DNA from: Monarcha castaneiventris obscurior
Lineage: Eukaryota; Chordata; Aves; Passeriformes; Monarchidae
Length of the DNA: 64,000 nt
Direction: 5' to 3'
NCBI GenBank assembly: GCA_026261815.1
Contig: JAMPIT010000481.1
Span: 3,595,501 to 3,659,500, forward strand
Both the position numbers and the translations under genes were made by a program. Positions 1-14,700 of this stretch are shown here, piece by piece; within the stretch, counting starts at the first letter, position 1; each line of letters starts with the position of its first letter. Under the pieces are notes generated by a model. It was given only the letters and a program-made list of their open reading frames with translations, searched no databases and was not told the DNA's origin.

Positions 1-3000
1 TTCCTCCTCAGTCTGCATCCCCCTTCCCAGCAGCACAGCACAAGGGTCTAATACGCCCAAGGCCTGGAAATATTTATGCTACAAGGACTCCTGGGCTGAG
101 CGTGGCTGGTGTTTGTCCCTGTGCTGTGCACGCTGTGCAACAGCAACAAGCCCTGAATTTCGGGAGTGTCAGCACTGGCAGGAATCTGCTTCTGCACACA
201 GGCAGGCTGCAAACCTTCTGTTAACAACAAAACCTCCAAAATCACTGACCCGCTTGGTTAGAGGGGTTGCATTCCTTCTCTGAGGTGCTTTGGAGGTTCA
301 GGGATAAGGGAGTATTTAGCACTCTAACCAGAAGCTTGGGGGAGGAGAACAGAAAGTGTTGGGAGCCCTGGATGAGAGCAAAGAGTTAATTTGCACCACT
401 GGTTGCATGACAGCCCCCATCTGTCCGTGCCTTCCCCTCCAGCACTTTTCTCCATTATTTCATCAAAGCAACAGGCATGGTTTTAATTTTCCATGACTTG
501 CTTATGAAATATGATCCTTGCTGTAATAAAGAAATGATTTGGTTTGTAATGGATACATAAGAAATCAATTTCCTATTTTTAAATTAGGTGGGATTAACAA
601 TGAAGCAAACAATAAGCAGAGCAACAGGGGAGAGAAGGATGGGAGAAAGACCTGGCAGCCCCCAGTCAGGGCTGGCTACACTTGGACATGTTAAACTGCA
701 TTTGTTAATGGCATCACCAAGGCAGCTACAGCTGTAGTGGTGTATATTCATTTTCTGCTTTGAAGTCATGAGGTTGGGAAGATTGCTGGAGATGGGTGAG
801 TTTCTTTCTGCCTGGCAGTAATATTTAGGGTCCCACACAGTTTCTGTTCAAATTCATAGTTCAAAATAAACAGCACCATCATAAATGTCTTGGGAGCAGC
901 TGCCCTCCCTGGCCTCCCTGCCGTGCCTGCAGCAGGGACAGCACCCAGCAAACACTCACCTGGGCCAGGAGGTTGGGAGATGCTCTCCAGCAATGGGAAC
1001 AGAAGAAGCTTCCACTGTCTAAGGGTGTAGCTGTATGTGTGAGCTGCTTGTTTGGAGATAGAGCAGCAGTGTGACACAGCCTGCAGGGAGTTTTGGAGCT
1101 GTCATTGCTAGAAACCATCTGGTCCCCCTCCTTTACCTTCCTCCTGCAGCACTGAGCAGGGCTGCCTGGGCACCCCCAGGCCAGGCAGTTGTCAGCAGTC
1201 CCACAGCCCTGCACAAGACTAATCAGTGCAGTCGCCTTCCTGGCAGCTCTGTGTCCCTGAAAAGAAAGAACTTCCCAGTCCTTGCTGTAGTGAATATTCC
1301 CAGTGCCTGGTAATTCTGTGCTGGGTGCCATGTGCTGGCAGAGCAGTCCATCTGGTGAGCTCCATTGCAGGGGTCTGAGGGGCACAGGGATTAACCTTTA
1401 GCCCCTCAAGATGCTCTGCGTGCTTTTTTTATCCCCTGGGTTCCCTGGGGAATTCACCTCCTGTGTGGCATGAAGGGGGTATGGTGCTTGCAGGGCATGT
1501 GCAGGGGGTCTGTGGGCTGCCCAGTCACTGATACTTGCTCCAGGACAGTTCCTTGGAGCTGCAGGAGCCTTGGAAGGCAGATTGCCCTTTAGACCTTGGA
1601 CTGCAGACGGCCGATCCGGGCTCCTGCCAAGCCACACCGAGCACTGCCGGCGTGTTTTTGTGCTGTTGACAGATGTGCTGTTACTCTGCTTTCCTACATG
1701 TGCAGGAGCTCAGGGATCACAGTGTCCCTGGAGCTGTCAGCTTGGAGGGTTTTGGGGGTGGGGAGTGGTCCTGTGGGTACCGAGCCTGTCTGAGTCTGTC
1801 CCCCTCAGCAAATCCCCAAATTGCAGCGTGGACTTGCCAGAGCTGCTCTTCTGGTGCCAGCAACTCCTCCTGGCCCAGCTCCACACTTGTGCTAAGTGGC
1901 TTTGGAGCTGCCCCAGGGGTCTGTCACGGGTTGGAATTAAGAGTTGCATTTGGCTGGCTGGTCTGTCTTTCCTTCCTGGATGCGATTGCTTTTTTTAGCT
2001 TATCTCAGTTCTGCATGGGTTTGTGAGTTCCTGCTGAAGTCTCTAACAAGATTTGTATGGTGGCTTCTTTTTCCTCCAAGCAATCATAATTTGGCCAGAA
2101 ATAAATGTCTGCAAAAATCTTTTTAAAGTCTCTCCCTCATGTAGGTTTCTGCAGCCTTCTTGAGAGACAAGCCGTAAAAACTGATGGGACTTTTGGAAAT
2201 GGTTGGTGGGACTTCTAGGACTGGGCAGAAGTCCAAACAATTTCTTGTAATCTTCTCCACATAGATCTGTTATTGCTGGGGCAGGTACCAGATGCATTAT
2301 CACTACTAATCTCCTTCAAGGGTGGAGGGGTGCCTGAGTGTAGATAACTATGATGAAATAGAGCCAGATTTCTGTCTTTACAGAATAAAGACCAAGAAAA
2401 CTCCCGGAATCCAAGGCTTGTTTCTACTTATTAGTGTCAGAAGGTGATTGTTTTTGTACTCTAAGACCACCAGTCAACCCACAGCTCTCAAACAGCCTCT
2501 CCCTCCCTTTCCCAACTCTTGTCCTAGTTTAAAATTATAGCTAATTTATAGTTGGTTTTTTTCCCTATTGGTTACCTCTGGAGCTTCAAATAACTGTTGG
2601 TAGTATCACTTTGAAAGGCGAAACCAGGCTGAACGTGGGGTTTTTGCTGGGATTTGTTTTTGTGCAGATTCCTTTTTTTCAGCACCAAAGCCAGCAGGAG
2701 CTCTGCTGCCCAGCTCCACTGTCCCGGCCATGGGGCTCTCTATGAAGTTGTTATTTAAGGCTTATTTAAGGGACTGAGGGGGAACAAAAGCCCAGGCACA
2801 CTTCCCTTAGCCTGGGCAGACCTGGATGAGCTACAGCAAAAGGAACAGGGGAGTCAGGGTGCTCAGTGAGGGTCAAGGCAGAAGCTTCCTGGGGGTCTCA
2901 CCACCTTTCTGGCTCCTGCCAGCAGGAATGACTCCTGGGAGAGTTGTACCACTCATGGTTCCATGGCATTCAAAGTCACCCCACTTCCACAGTATTACTG

Positions 3001-6000
3001 GACATGGATGGTGATGTTGCTCACCCTGTGGGTGGGAATTTATCTCCATGCCCCTTGCAGGGCTCTGCTGGATTCCCAGCCAGCTGAACTGCCATCGTCT
3101 TGTAGCTTTAGGTTTCGCTCTCTTTCCAACCCTGGATAAATTTAAAGCCGCTATTCATAGCTGCTCTCAGGATCTGGAGCTCCAGAACACCATGGGAAGT
3201 TTCTCATCTGTTCAGGAAGACAGGAAGACACAGATAAATATAGTGATGGTTTTCAGTGGGTAAAACGAGGTTTTGTTGTTCTATTCACGTTCAGAGCTGG
3301 CATTTGTGCTGTTGCTGTGCCAGCCTCCACCATGGTGACAGGCCCTTTCTAGGATTTCTGATGAGATGGGAAGGATGACAAGTTCAGACTATCAGTTTAG
3401 TTTAAAGCCCACAAATCTATACACAGCAGGGGTAAGATCTATTTATTGTGAGCCCAGGAGCTATTTTCTGTGGAGGATGAGCTTAGTTTGTGCAGGAGAA
3501 CAGCTGTTTATCAGGATCAAATTTCTGGGAGGGACTGTTCCTTGGCCATCTCAACCTGGGAAATGGCCTTGTGATGCTTTACAAGAAAAAGAACAAAAAC
3601 TACATTCTTGGTTCAAAAAAAGAACAAAACCAACCAAAATGAAACGCAGCAGTTTACAAAGGGATTTTTTAGCTGAATAAAAGGCCTTGAGGCTGCATAA
3701 AAAACAGCACAAAAACTTTGATATGTTCCTTTGGGAGGATTAAACCAGATGTTTTCCCTTTTCCAATGGCCAGCATCTGACATTTTCAAAGAAGACAAAA
3801 AGAACATTTCTGGGATGTGTATTAGGAAAAGTTCTGCTTGCAGCTTATCAGCTTGAAGGAAAGCTGAAGGCAGAATCATCTCAGAACCTATGTCTGGTCA
3901 CATTTACACTGGAGAAAAAGCATGGCAAGAGGCACCAGTGTGAGGAGGAACAAAACAAATTTCAAGGTGATTGTCACTGATGGCATCAAAGGCAGCACAA
4001 AGCCCTTCATGCTGGGCAGGGACACCTCAGAGGTCTTTTGCATGGCCTTTTACAGCAAAGGCACCATAACCATGGTTTTGTTTGCAAGGATCAGACACAG
4101 CCTGAATTTAGCATATTAATATATGTGGATTTCTGCAATTTGCTCACAAAATCCTTCTCTGGTAAAGTTTTGCAGCCAACATATCCATGGTGGCTGCAGA
4201 ATGCAGTAAAGGAACACAATAGCAATTTGTGGTTTTGTCTTTCTCATTTTCCCCACCTAGCTGTTTTGCATAAGGACTCACAGATGGGGCAGGACGTGGT
4301 TTGGAATCTTGGTGAGGGGGATTTGCCAACACTCATTTGACCAATGTGCCCTTTTGTACTGCTGAGGTTAAACCACTGCCAGAAATGTCCTCCACGATCA
4401 ACACTAACAATTACTAATTTGGAGTTTAGAGTGCTCTGCTTTGCCATCCATAGCAGCATTCCCACAGTCTTCCAGCCAGGTACATCTCTAGTTACAATAA
4501 TTGTCTTTCAGCTGGGGAGCTGACTGACTATACTGCCGCAAGTATGGAATAAATCATGTTACTATGGTAGCCAAGGTTTTTGGAAAACAGCATTTCCCAG
4601 AGCACAAATGCCATTTCTCTGAATTTTGCTTCTTTTCCTGAAAATATCATCCCAGAATTGTGAGAGGTTTAAAGTTTGGTTCCCCCATTTTCCAACACGA
4701 GTTCTGCAGCAAGCTGGACGTTGCTTTTCAGGTTTATTTATTTACTTGGTTTAACCTTCATGATGTTGACAGAATCCAGGTGCCTGGATATCTTACATAC
4801 TCAAGCTAATTACTGCTGAGACTGACATCTGAGAAGGGGATTTGAAGGAACAAGACAAAACACAGTCAAAACTTGACCTTGAAACATGAGAAACGAGTCC
4901 AAAGGATGGCATCGGTCTTGGAGGCTTCTCAACCTGTGCCAGGATTGGGCCAAGGTCTAGGTCTGAGCTCTGGATTTATCTGTGCTAACAGGAGCACTTG
5001 GCACTGAGGCCAGACTTTTTGCCTGAGGGACTGTGCTACATTTAGGGGAGTTGAGCACAGCTTTTCCTGGATGTGGTGCATCCATCACAGTGTTCCTGTC
5101 CAGTGAATCACGGCACAAACAAGGCACCAGAGATCGTATCCTCAAGAGCTTTAATGGTTAAATGTGATTTTAATTTTGTCTCTCTTCTTCTCAGCCACCG
5201 GAACATCCACAAGTGTTTTAACAAAGTATTTTGTTTCTCACTTCCCAGAATACCAAGTGCATTTCATAACACAGCTGTTGCAAATGTTATGGCTCCGTAC
5301 ACTTCATGTGTTAGTCTTGCCTGTGCTTCCCTTCTCTGAATTGCGTTTAATAGGCCAAGTTTTATATTTCTCTACTAATTTGTTGAAATTTATTGCATTT
5401 GTTGCCTTCCTCTCTTTCTTTTGAAAATCAGGGGAACTTCCAAATTTCAATTTAAAAGCATTTTGTTTTTATGGAGCATAGTATTTGTTGGAGGGAGAAG
5501 AGTTGAGATCATAATCTGGCACGGTTGACTAAGTTTCTAAATTTTAAACCGCCGCCTTCTCTCTTTTTAAACATTTTCTCTGCCAATACTAAACATTTTG
5601 ATCATTCAAAATGTAAATTGCACTCCCCATAGATGCTGATGGGTTGAGGATATATTTACATACAAAGGAGCTATTGAATGACTCACGCAAAAACTCATTT
5701 TCTTGTTCTCATTTTTAACAGTACAGCAGGTTTTCCCCCCCATTTTCTGGTTTCCGGAATGATCTTTGTCTCTGAGCAGTGTTTGAAAAGGTGCATGTGG
5801 TTAAAATGTGCACAGTGGGAGAACCACAAATGGTTTAAATATTTTCTGCCAGAGGAGCTTGTGATAGGCACTGTCCATGAGTTGTGTTGTGTTACATGGA
5901 AAAAACACCCAGAGCACAACCTGAGGGCAATGGCCAGTCGAAGGGAAATCCCCCAATTTCTTGGGGTAAGGAGGAGAAAGCAGGGGTTTGGTCAGAATAT

Positions 6001-7660
6001 GAAAGCCAGTGTTTTGGGCTGGGTAAGATGTTCTCAAGGCAGTCAGCACTTTATAACACCAGTGCTGCTAACTGGGCGTGTGCTGTAAGACCTCAGCGAT
6101 GGTATCTATAGCTCCTCACGGAGCAGCATTTTATGGGAGAGGTGTCACTCGCTTTTCCCATGTCCATATGCCTGCTGGGCTTGGGCCCCTGGCACAGATT
6201 CCTCTGGCAGGAAGTAGGAGTCGTTTCTTTGGAACACTCGTTGGAGCCTGGTTGTGTTTGGGAAGGCAGAGCAGCACTGGAGTGCTCGGAGAGCTCTGGA
6301 AAGCCCCAAGCTTCTGTACATCTCCTGGGCAGCATTTCAAGCCGTGCCTGGAACACGTCTGCTCTGCTCGGGGCCGTGATCCTCTCCCGAGGCCCGTAAG
6401 AAACCCCGAGGCTGTAACTGCCCATAACTCTCTGATATTACCATGGCAGATTTGCTCAGCTCTCCTTGTTCTTCCTTAGACATATCCAAATACCAGCCCA
6501 GTGCTGTCATACCAGTTTGGGAATGGCCCAGGCTTTTCATCAGCTATTTATAGAATTATTATTACTTTATTAACGACTTTATTTTATACACTTGATAGTA
6601 ATCCTTGAATCTGAGGAGTGCGTATTCCAGTCTTTCCTGGCTCACTTCCTCTGATTTGTTTACTGACTTTCACCTTGACTTTTCCATTGATTTGGAGCCC
6701 CCTCACATATAGGTGACCCTACAGGAGATGCAGATGTGATTTTGATCACTTCCAGCACTCCTCTGCTCCCATCACAGCTTTCTATTGTCTGTTCTCTGCG
6801 TGACCTATGCATTGAGTTGGGCTCTATTATTCACTTCAGAACTGATAATGTTTGTGTTAAGTCTTAAACATGGAGTCAGGGGGTGATTAGAGCCTTTTCA
6901 GATTATGTGACCTCTCCTAGCAAACTTTGAAGGGCAGCTGTTGACCAGCCCTGGCACTGTTTGCTCTGCAAGGAAGCAAGGTCTGTAAAAAGGCTTATTA
7001 CACAATGTAAGTGATTTTCTTTTTGCTAAGCAAATATTTGCAATATGTTTTGGGAGATCAAGCATTCAAAGTGAAAAAGCAGGATACCTGCCAGGGATGT
7101 GGGAAGCACATAAATGACACCTCTAATTGGGAGAACACAGGATGGTTTTAGTGTCTTGGCTCTACAAGGAAGCCAACACAGGCTCCTACCCCGATTTTCA
7201 TTGAGCTCTAAGGCTTTAGGCATCCCAACAAATCTGGAGAACTTTTTCCCAAATTGTCTTTACTTCAACAGCTGCACTCGTTACTCTTGCAAAAGCCAAG
7301 GTACTGTGGAACACAGACAAATCCTATGACTTTAACAAACGAGCAAGGTCCTAATATGGGGCTTTCCTAGAGGGTAGTTTATTTTATAAATGCCTGCAGT
7401 AACTAACAATGCCCAGTTATGGAGAGTGTGTCACCAGCTGGATGACTGCTCACAGCTGGTATCATAATTTCTGGACCATTCCTTTGGCTGGAATCAAAGT
7501 TGCAAAGACAGTATGTGGCTTAAACTAGTTGGCTTTGGAGTAGCAGATCCACTCTAGTCAACATCTAACTTCCACATGTGAATCTCTCCCTGTGCTGTGG
7601 TATTGACAGGAGGCTCAATTTATATGCATGCAGTTTATAAACAGCGAGAATACTGGAAAT
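1..7660. other. Intergenic DNA downstream of PCK1, no gene recognised
   Basis: I read both strands and found only short open frames with no recognisable domain, no splice-linked series and no RNA gene. In human the next gene past the PCK1 3' end is ZBP1, but no Z-alpha or RHIM-like sequence is seen here. The base composition is ordinary mixed intergenic sequence without tandem arrays. Confidence 0.6.
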
Positions 7661-7682
7661 GAGGTAATATTTTGTATAAACA

Positions 7683-7688
7683 TTTATT
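7683..7688 (-). terminator. PCK1: PCK1 poly(A) signal AATAAA
   Basis: On the minus strand this is the first canonical AATAAA after the PCK1 stop codon. It gives a 3' UTR of about 610-630 bases, with cleavage expected near 7665. The UTR between 8294 and 7683 has no other AATAAA. A second AATAAA at 7379-7384 could give a longer form. Confidence 0.6.
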
Positions 7689-8294
7689 TTATAGTTTAAG
7701 AACAAGCCATTCAAAACATCTGGAAATCACAGGAACATGAGTAATATATAATAGCAATATCTTAAATATGCATTAGTAATATAAAGTCATCTTTCACTCT
7801 GATAGAAGTTACAACTTCATTTCTCTAAAAAATATTTAAGCCATGAAATATGTTTAGGTAATACATATATACAGCATCTAATTTTCTCTCCTTTTTCCTG
7901 TAGAGTCTGAGACTCCAGAGGTTTCTGTGATGGAAACAATGTGCTACAACTTGAAGGCTGGATTGGTTTGGATTGTATACGCAGAACTAGGCAAATAATT
8001 TACACCCATCATGGCTCTGTGTGCATGTAAGTGACAGAGAAGGGGTTTCAGACCCTGTGCACAAGCACTCCCACAGCTGCTCACCTATTCACAACCACCG
8101 ATGTAGTTATAAATCATTAGGTCTGGAGTTATTTCTAGAATGTCTGTATCTATATCCTAACTAAGCTATGACCTACTTTCATTATAACCCCCTGCCCATC
8201 AGTGTGCTGTTATGCTTCCAGTGGTGATTTGGTAAAATGTGTTTGCCCTGCCTTAGTGTGTGCGAATTGATAAATACTTGTGGGTTTGATCAGC

Positions 8295-8749
8295 TTACAG
8301 CTGTTTTATCCTCATCTCTAAGGCAAGCAATTCCCTTTCTATTTCATAGGGAAGGTCAGCATTAACTTGCACTTCAAAGTATTGCTTGATTTCTTCTACC
8401 TCTTTTTCCCAGAACTCTTTTGAGATATCAAACAGTTCGGTGAGGTTGACATCTTCTAAACCCTTCAAGTTCAAGGCAGCATCAGTAGGGATGTAACCTA
8501 TGGCAGTTGGTTTGGCAGAGGCTTTCCCTTCAATTCTGTTGAACATCCACTCCAGCACACGGGAATTCTCTCCGAAGCCAGGCCACAGGAATTTCCCTTG
8601 GCTGTCTTTCCGGAACCAGTTAACGTGGAAGATCCTGGGCAGTTTTGCAGCTGGACGATGGGCCATGCTCAGCCAGTGGGCCAAGTATTTGCCAAAGTTG
8701 TAGCCAAAGAAAGGCCTCATGGCAAAGGGATCGTGCATAATGATCTTGC
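8295..8749 (-). CDS. PCK1: PCK1 exon 10 (last coding exon)
   Basis: The exon starts after acceptor TTTTGAACAG and encodes residues 472-622 and the stop. It carries the end of the mobile omega lid, the [17 protein letters not shown] block, and the guanine-binding F517, F525, F530 and N533. The protein ends MRIKQL, like the chicken enzyme. Confidence 0.97.
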
Positions 8750-11700
8750 CTGTTCAAAACACAGATAAAGAAAGTAAGGGAATAAATAGCACTTTTATTC
8801 TGAAGCACGAAGATTCAGATCCTCCCGGGGTTTAATACCCATGATCCCTTCACCACCCTTCTGAACTAAAGAGCTTTAAGTAACAACACAAGCATTATCC
8901 TTGATGTACAAAAAAAGGTAGAAATTAAATTAATTTTTGTTATTAAATTTCTTAAATCTCAGGTCAAGCAGCTTAAATGAAGATCCTCAAGAGATGGCTA
9001 TCATGCATGCATCTATGTTGAGCTCTAGCAGAAGAGAAAATTTAAGTTTATTTATCCCAGACTGTAACAAGAACTCCCTGTCAAGGCTTCTGGCAACCCT
9101 GTGCCTGCATCCTGTTCTGTATGCTTGCCACCTAAGGGATTATTTTGCTTAATTTGACTTTTACAGAGAATTTGGCTCTTAATTCCAGTGCAAATATTTT
9201 CTATTGTGAAAATGCACAGGTTGCAAAATTAGCTGCCAAGACTCAAATGTGAAAGAGCAGGGGAAGGAGAGGGCAGGCAGTCCAGAGAGGACTGCTTTTA
9301 ATACAGGTAGGCAGATTAAATTTTGATTTACCTTTGTGCTCAGCAGCTGCTGTTGCTTCAGATCTCATGGCTGCTCCTACAAATACTCCATGCTTCCAGT
9401 TAAAGGCCTCATATACAAGAGGGACACCTAAAAAGAACAAAATCACTTCAGTAATTAGAGGTCCAGAAACATTTTTATAACAGGTTTTGCTATCTGAGAT
9501 AGTGCTGAATGCATGTTACTGGATAATATATTCTACTTTTTCCTGGGTTTTTTTAATCAGTTCATATCCTGCTCTCTTACAGCAAAGAAGTTTAAATGAA
9601 TGTTTTCAAAACTGGCTACTGATTACTGAACACATCCATGTTTAGTTGCTCAGTGGGAGATATCTGGGACATCAGAATCTCCAGCAGATTTTAGTGGAAA
9701 TAGAATCTGGTCCTGTGGTCATATTAGACTCAGACCTAGCATTACTTCTATTTCTTTTCCAACTTCAGGTGACCTTTAACAGAACATTTATTTTACTTCC
9801 CTTTCTTTAAACTATCTAAAACTGATTCATTTCTCTAACGATTTGCTAATTGAACTAAACCACAAGCATATTGAGACCAATACAGCAATTTTCTATGTGT
9901 CTGCTACCCAGGTTAGCAGGTCCTGGTCTCCCTCCAGCCCTTTATTATTATTACCTGCTTTGTGTTAACATCAAACAACTCAGACACTGCAACACCAGTG
10001 GCTGGAAGTGCATGTGCCAAAGGCTAACACGGAGAAATTGGACTAAGGGGGTGATTTCCTTGCTTTTGCAGCTGTGAAAGCAAAACCTGTGTCTGTGGCC
10101 AGCTGTGTGTCAACCCTTCTGTGGCCAGCACTTCAGCCTGGAAACGTGGCTGCTGCATCTCTTACCAGCAGGTCTGCGGCCTCCGAAAATGATGCCTTCG
10201 ATGGGAACGCCCTCGGGCGATTCCCACGCAGGATCCATGATGGGGCACTGCCTGGCTGGGGAGCAGAACCTGGAGTTGGGGTGAGCACAAGGTTCCCCTG
10301 TACAGAACAAAATTAAAAGGTCAGGATGGCAGAAGTAACATTAATTAATTTCCAAGAAAGCCAAGAGAGGGCCGTGGCATTGATGCCTTCTCCAGCCGCC
10401 TAGAAACAGAGACCAGACAAGAGGAAGGGAATAAAGATAGGTGTTTATTTGAAGGGCCTTCAAGGCACACCCTGGGGGAGCCAGAGGCTGCTTCCATAAA
10501 AAATGGACCCTAAGATGGACCCCAGGTCATGAGTTCTTCACACCTTTATAGGTTTGGTTCATTTGCATACCACGGTTAATTCTCCAGTTAAAGCCCCAGT
10601 TCAATGATGGAATTCCCCTCAGCTTGCTCCCCCCTTAGAGGCTTTGGGTTACACATTTTGGGCCTAGAAGAGCCTGGCTGTCCTTGAAGGCAAAGCCTGG
10701 AGAGGCTTTGTTATGTCTGCCCAGCACGAGAGAGCAGGAATTACAGGCTACAAGGAACTGCTGAGTTACACTCTAAGCAGTACAGAATTTGAAAAATATA
10801 GAAGTTAAAACCTAAGGCATCAGCATGGGCCAGGTACCATTTTCTGGGGTCCAGTCCTTGTTCTTCCAGGAGGTCACTGTCACTCCAGCTGGCAAGGGCT
10901 CATCAATGCCTTCCCAGTAGACACCTCCATCACTGGTTTCTGCCACGTTGGTAAAGATGGTGTTCTTGAATATGGTTTTAATAGCATTGGGGTTTGTTTT
11001 GACTGAGGTTCCAGGGGCGACACCAAAAAAGCCATTTTCAGGATTGATTGCCCTTAAGTTGCCTGGAAGTTAAACGACAAAATATAAGTAAATCACACTG
11101 ATTTAATTCTATCCAGAATTTTGTAGCATGTCTTACTGCACCTACAGCAACCTGTAAAACATTCCAATTTAATTTCCATACCTTGTTCATCAAATTTCAT
11201 CCAGGCAATATCATCACCCACACACTCGATTTTCCATCCTGGCAGGCTCGGGTTCATCATGGCCAAGTTAGTTTTTCCACATGCACTAGGGAATGCTGCA
11301 GCAAAGTACTTCTTTTTACCTTCTGGATTGGTAATTCCCAGGATCTATTGAAAAATTAATGCAACTGTTAAACACAGTCTTTTTTTCTTGCACTTTCTGT
11401 TTTGGAGATTGTCCCCCAGCAACTGGAAATTATAAAATATTTAATTATGCACATTTGTTCCTACAGAACAAGCACCACATAATATAGTTGGCAAATAAAC
11501 TGTATTTTTTAAATCAGAGAGTCAACTCTTCTTGCCATTAGAATATTTGCAAGAAATTCTTATATTTTTTAAAAATGTTAGCTCTGTACATAATAAACAT
11601 TTGTCTTTATTTTGCTGATTAAAGACCATATACATCTGGGTTTCTCTGTTGACACAGAAGAAAACCAGGCAATGTTCTTTTGGCTGCACAAGTGGAGTGA

Positions 11701-14700
11701 AGGGAAAGCACTTTCTGCATAGATACTTCTGCTCTTTTTACAGACCACAGATATTTTTTCTGAGGCTGTTCTCTTATGTACTTTGAAATTCTTTTTTTCA
11801 GTGGTATTTTATGGCGGTAGAATGTTTGAATGACAGCAGAAATTAAAGGCATGAAGGGTACACAGCAGAACTCCCTTAGAAAACCTGGTATTTGCAGGTT
11901 TTTGAGTGCATAGACCTCTTGAAAGACAATTTAAAAAACTTGTATGAATCTTTAGCTATTAGACTTGTGAAGTGGATGCCCAGTGATGATGTTCAGGCTC
12001 TGCTCAAATACATGGGTCTGCCTACAAGAAGTCACTCTCAGACGTTCCAAATCTTGCTTGTTTTATGCCATTACAGGTACTATTTAAAATGTTTAACACT
12101 TGGCCTTGCAAGCAGTTTTCTACTCCTCATGAGCCTGGCACAGGATACATTCCTATCTAAAGTTACAGGACTATCCATATGAGACTAATTTCGTTGATAG
12201 CGAGGCGGGTGATGGATTTATGTGGCTCTAATTTGGGGTTTAACGGCTGTTCAAACACACATGATTTAATAGCTCTTACCAGCATGTGCTCTGCGAGCCA
12301 GCCCTCCTCTTTGGCCAGTCTGCTGGCAATTCGGAGAGCAAAGCATTTCTTCCCCAGCAAGGAGTTTCCTCCGTAGCCGCTGCCAAACGAAATGATCTCC
12401 CTGCGATCCGGGAGATGAGCAATCAGCGTCAGCTCCGGGTTGCACGGCCAGTTGTTGATTAATGGTTCTGCAGAACAGAATGTTGTACTCGTGAATGCAG
12501 CAATTTCCATGCTTGATCACGCTGTTGTTTCATCAGCATTGAGCCTCTGACAGCAACCCACACCAGATACTTCAAGGAAATCCCTGGTAAGTACTAGGGA
12601 TAATAATCTCTTTTCCATGAAACTCTTGTTGAGCTTCGATTCCTTTAATTGAGTTTTGAACCTAGTGCTGTTACAGAACCACCCTGGTCTCCTCTGGTGA
12701 GGGTCTCCCATGTGCTGAGGACACACACTCAGCTCCAAAACACAGCCCTGGGCATCTCCAGGGGTTTTTAATGGCTCCACGGGTTTTTAATGGCTCTTAC
12801 CTTTTAGCGGGAGAGGGCACCCAACCGAGTGAAGGCATTTTACAAACTCCCCATTGCCCAGGGCTTTCAAAACATCAGTTCCCATCCGTGTCATGATCCT
12901 CATGCTGGCCACTACATAGGGTGAATCCGTCAGCTCAATCCCAATCTTGGACAAAGGTGACCCAATAGGCCCCATGCTGAAGGGGATGACATACATTGTA
13001 CGTCCTGGAAAACAGGGAGTAGCAACATGTGGCCAAGAGTAATACAAGGAACTTTTGAAGTAACCTTTATTCACGAGGAGGTTGTTTCTCAGTCCTTTAA
13101 AAGCTGTTTGCCTTGCGAGAGCTCCTGATGATGTTTCAAGAGCGCTCTGTTTGTCTAATTATGTAGCAAGAAGTTTTATCTTAAATGCTGAAAGCAGCAG
13201 TTCAGACAGATTGTCTGGCCAGGAGGAAGGGGGGTTGAAGGTCAAGTTCTCTGTTAGTGTAAATCCCTGAATCTGAAATTATTGCTGTGGACAGGGTGTC
13301 CTTCATTCTCATCTCACTTCCTAACTGCTGCTTAGTTGCTGTGTGACTTAACCGAACAAAGTCACACAAATTTTTGTCCTTTGCCACTCTTTAGGAAGAC
13401 AAGAGTGCTGGAAAGAGACTGAGGACTGTCCTTGCCCAGGTATTTGGGTTTGTGGCAAGATCTGCATGAAACCAATGAAGTGACTATTGGGGGTATAAAG
13501 CTGAATCTTCAGCTCAAATTGTTCTTTAAAGATAACAGTGACTTTTAACTGTCATCTTTACAGTAGTAAGTGTCTCTGCAATTCTGAAAGTTCAGTGTCA
13601 ATCATCTTTTTCTTGCCTACCTTGCATGCAGCCTGGGAACCTGGTGTTGAAGGCTTTCTCAAAATCTTCCTCAGACATCCAGCGCCCCAGCTGGCTTGTT
13701 CCAGTTTTAGGCATCGGAGTGGTATCTCTCTGCTCTTGAGTGATGATGACAGTTTTGCTCTCAATTCTTGCCACATCTCTTGGATCAGTGAGAGCCAACC
13801 AGCTGCATTTCACCAAAAATCAGGAAATTAGACTTCAATTATCGATATAGCATTTTTACCCTTCTGTGGGACCAATTTGGCACAAAAGGGTGCTAAAACA
13901 ATGCTTTGTAAGGCAAAAATTACAGTGACAGAGCCAGTGTAACAGATAATCTCAAAAATCAGTCAGATACATTCTCTCATACAAATTGTTTGAAGATTTT
14001 CCAGTGCTAATAACAAATTATATGGCCTAGGAAATTCTTGTTACATGTTAATACTCCTTTGCCCCTTATCTCAGCCTTATTCTCTGTTGCTAACTTTCAG
14101 GGAAAACTTAATCTTCTTTAATTCTCATTCTCATCAGTGTGAAGTTGTTTTATACAGGGACCACAAAATGATGCCTCGAGCTAAGTGGATGCCAAGGAAA
14201 GTAGTTTAAGTGTTGGTATAAGTGCCAGAGGGATCAGAACCCAGCTTAGTGGATTGGCATAGTCCTTTAAGTTAGAGGCGTCACAAAGGAAATACTGAGT
14301 ATAAGCACGATCATTAAAAGTGAAGGAGTTTATTAAGGGGATTCTTTTTCCCCTCCAAGGAATTTTTGCCATCTATTTACAATAGAGGGGATTGTTTTAC
14401 ATTTTCACCTCTGTGCATCGAAATTTTCCCCGAGTATAAAAATGTTCTAGTTGGGCTGTCATAACCATCATCACTACAGCTAAGCATATAATTAACAATG
14501 AATAATTTATCTGGTGAATCTTGCCCTTTTCTCTCCCAAATAGTCTGCAAACAGATTGCCAAATTCCTGCACTTAGTTATTCAAAAGTCATTGCAGATTT
14601 CTCCCATGAAGATCTCGTGGTTGGCACGTAATTCCTGAGTATGTACTTGTTGTTAATATTCTCCTTTCATGTTCAGTTAGTTGGGAGAAATTATGAAATA

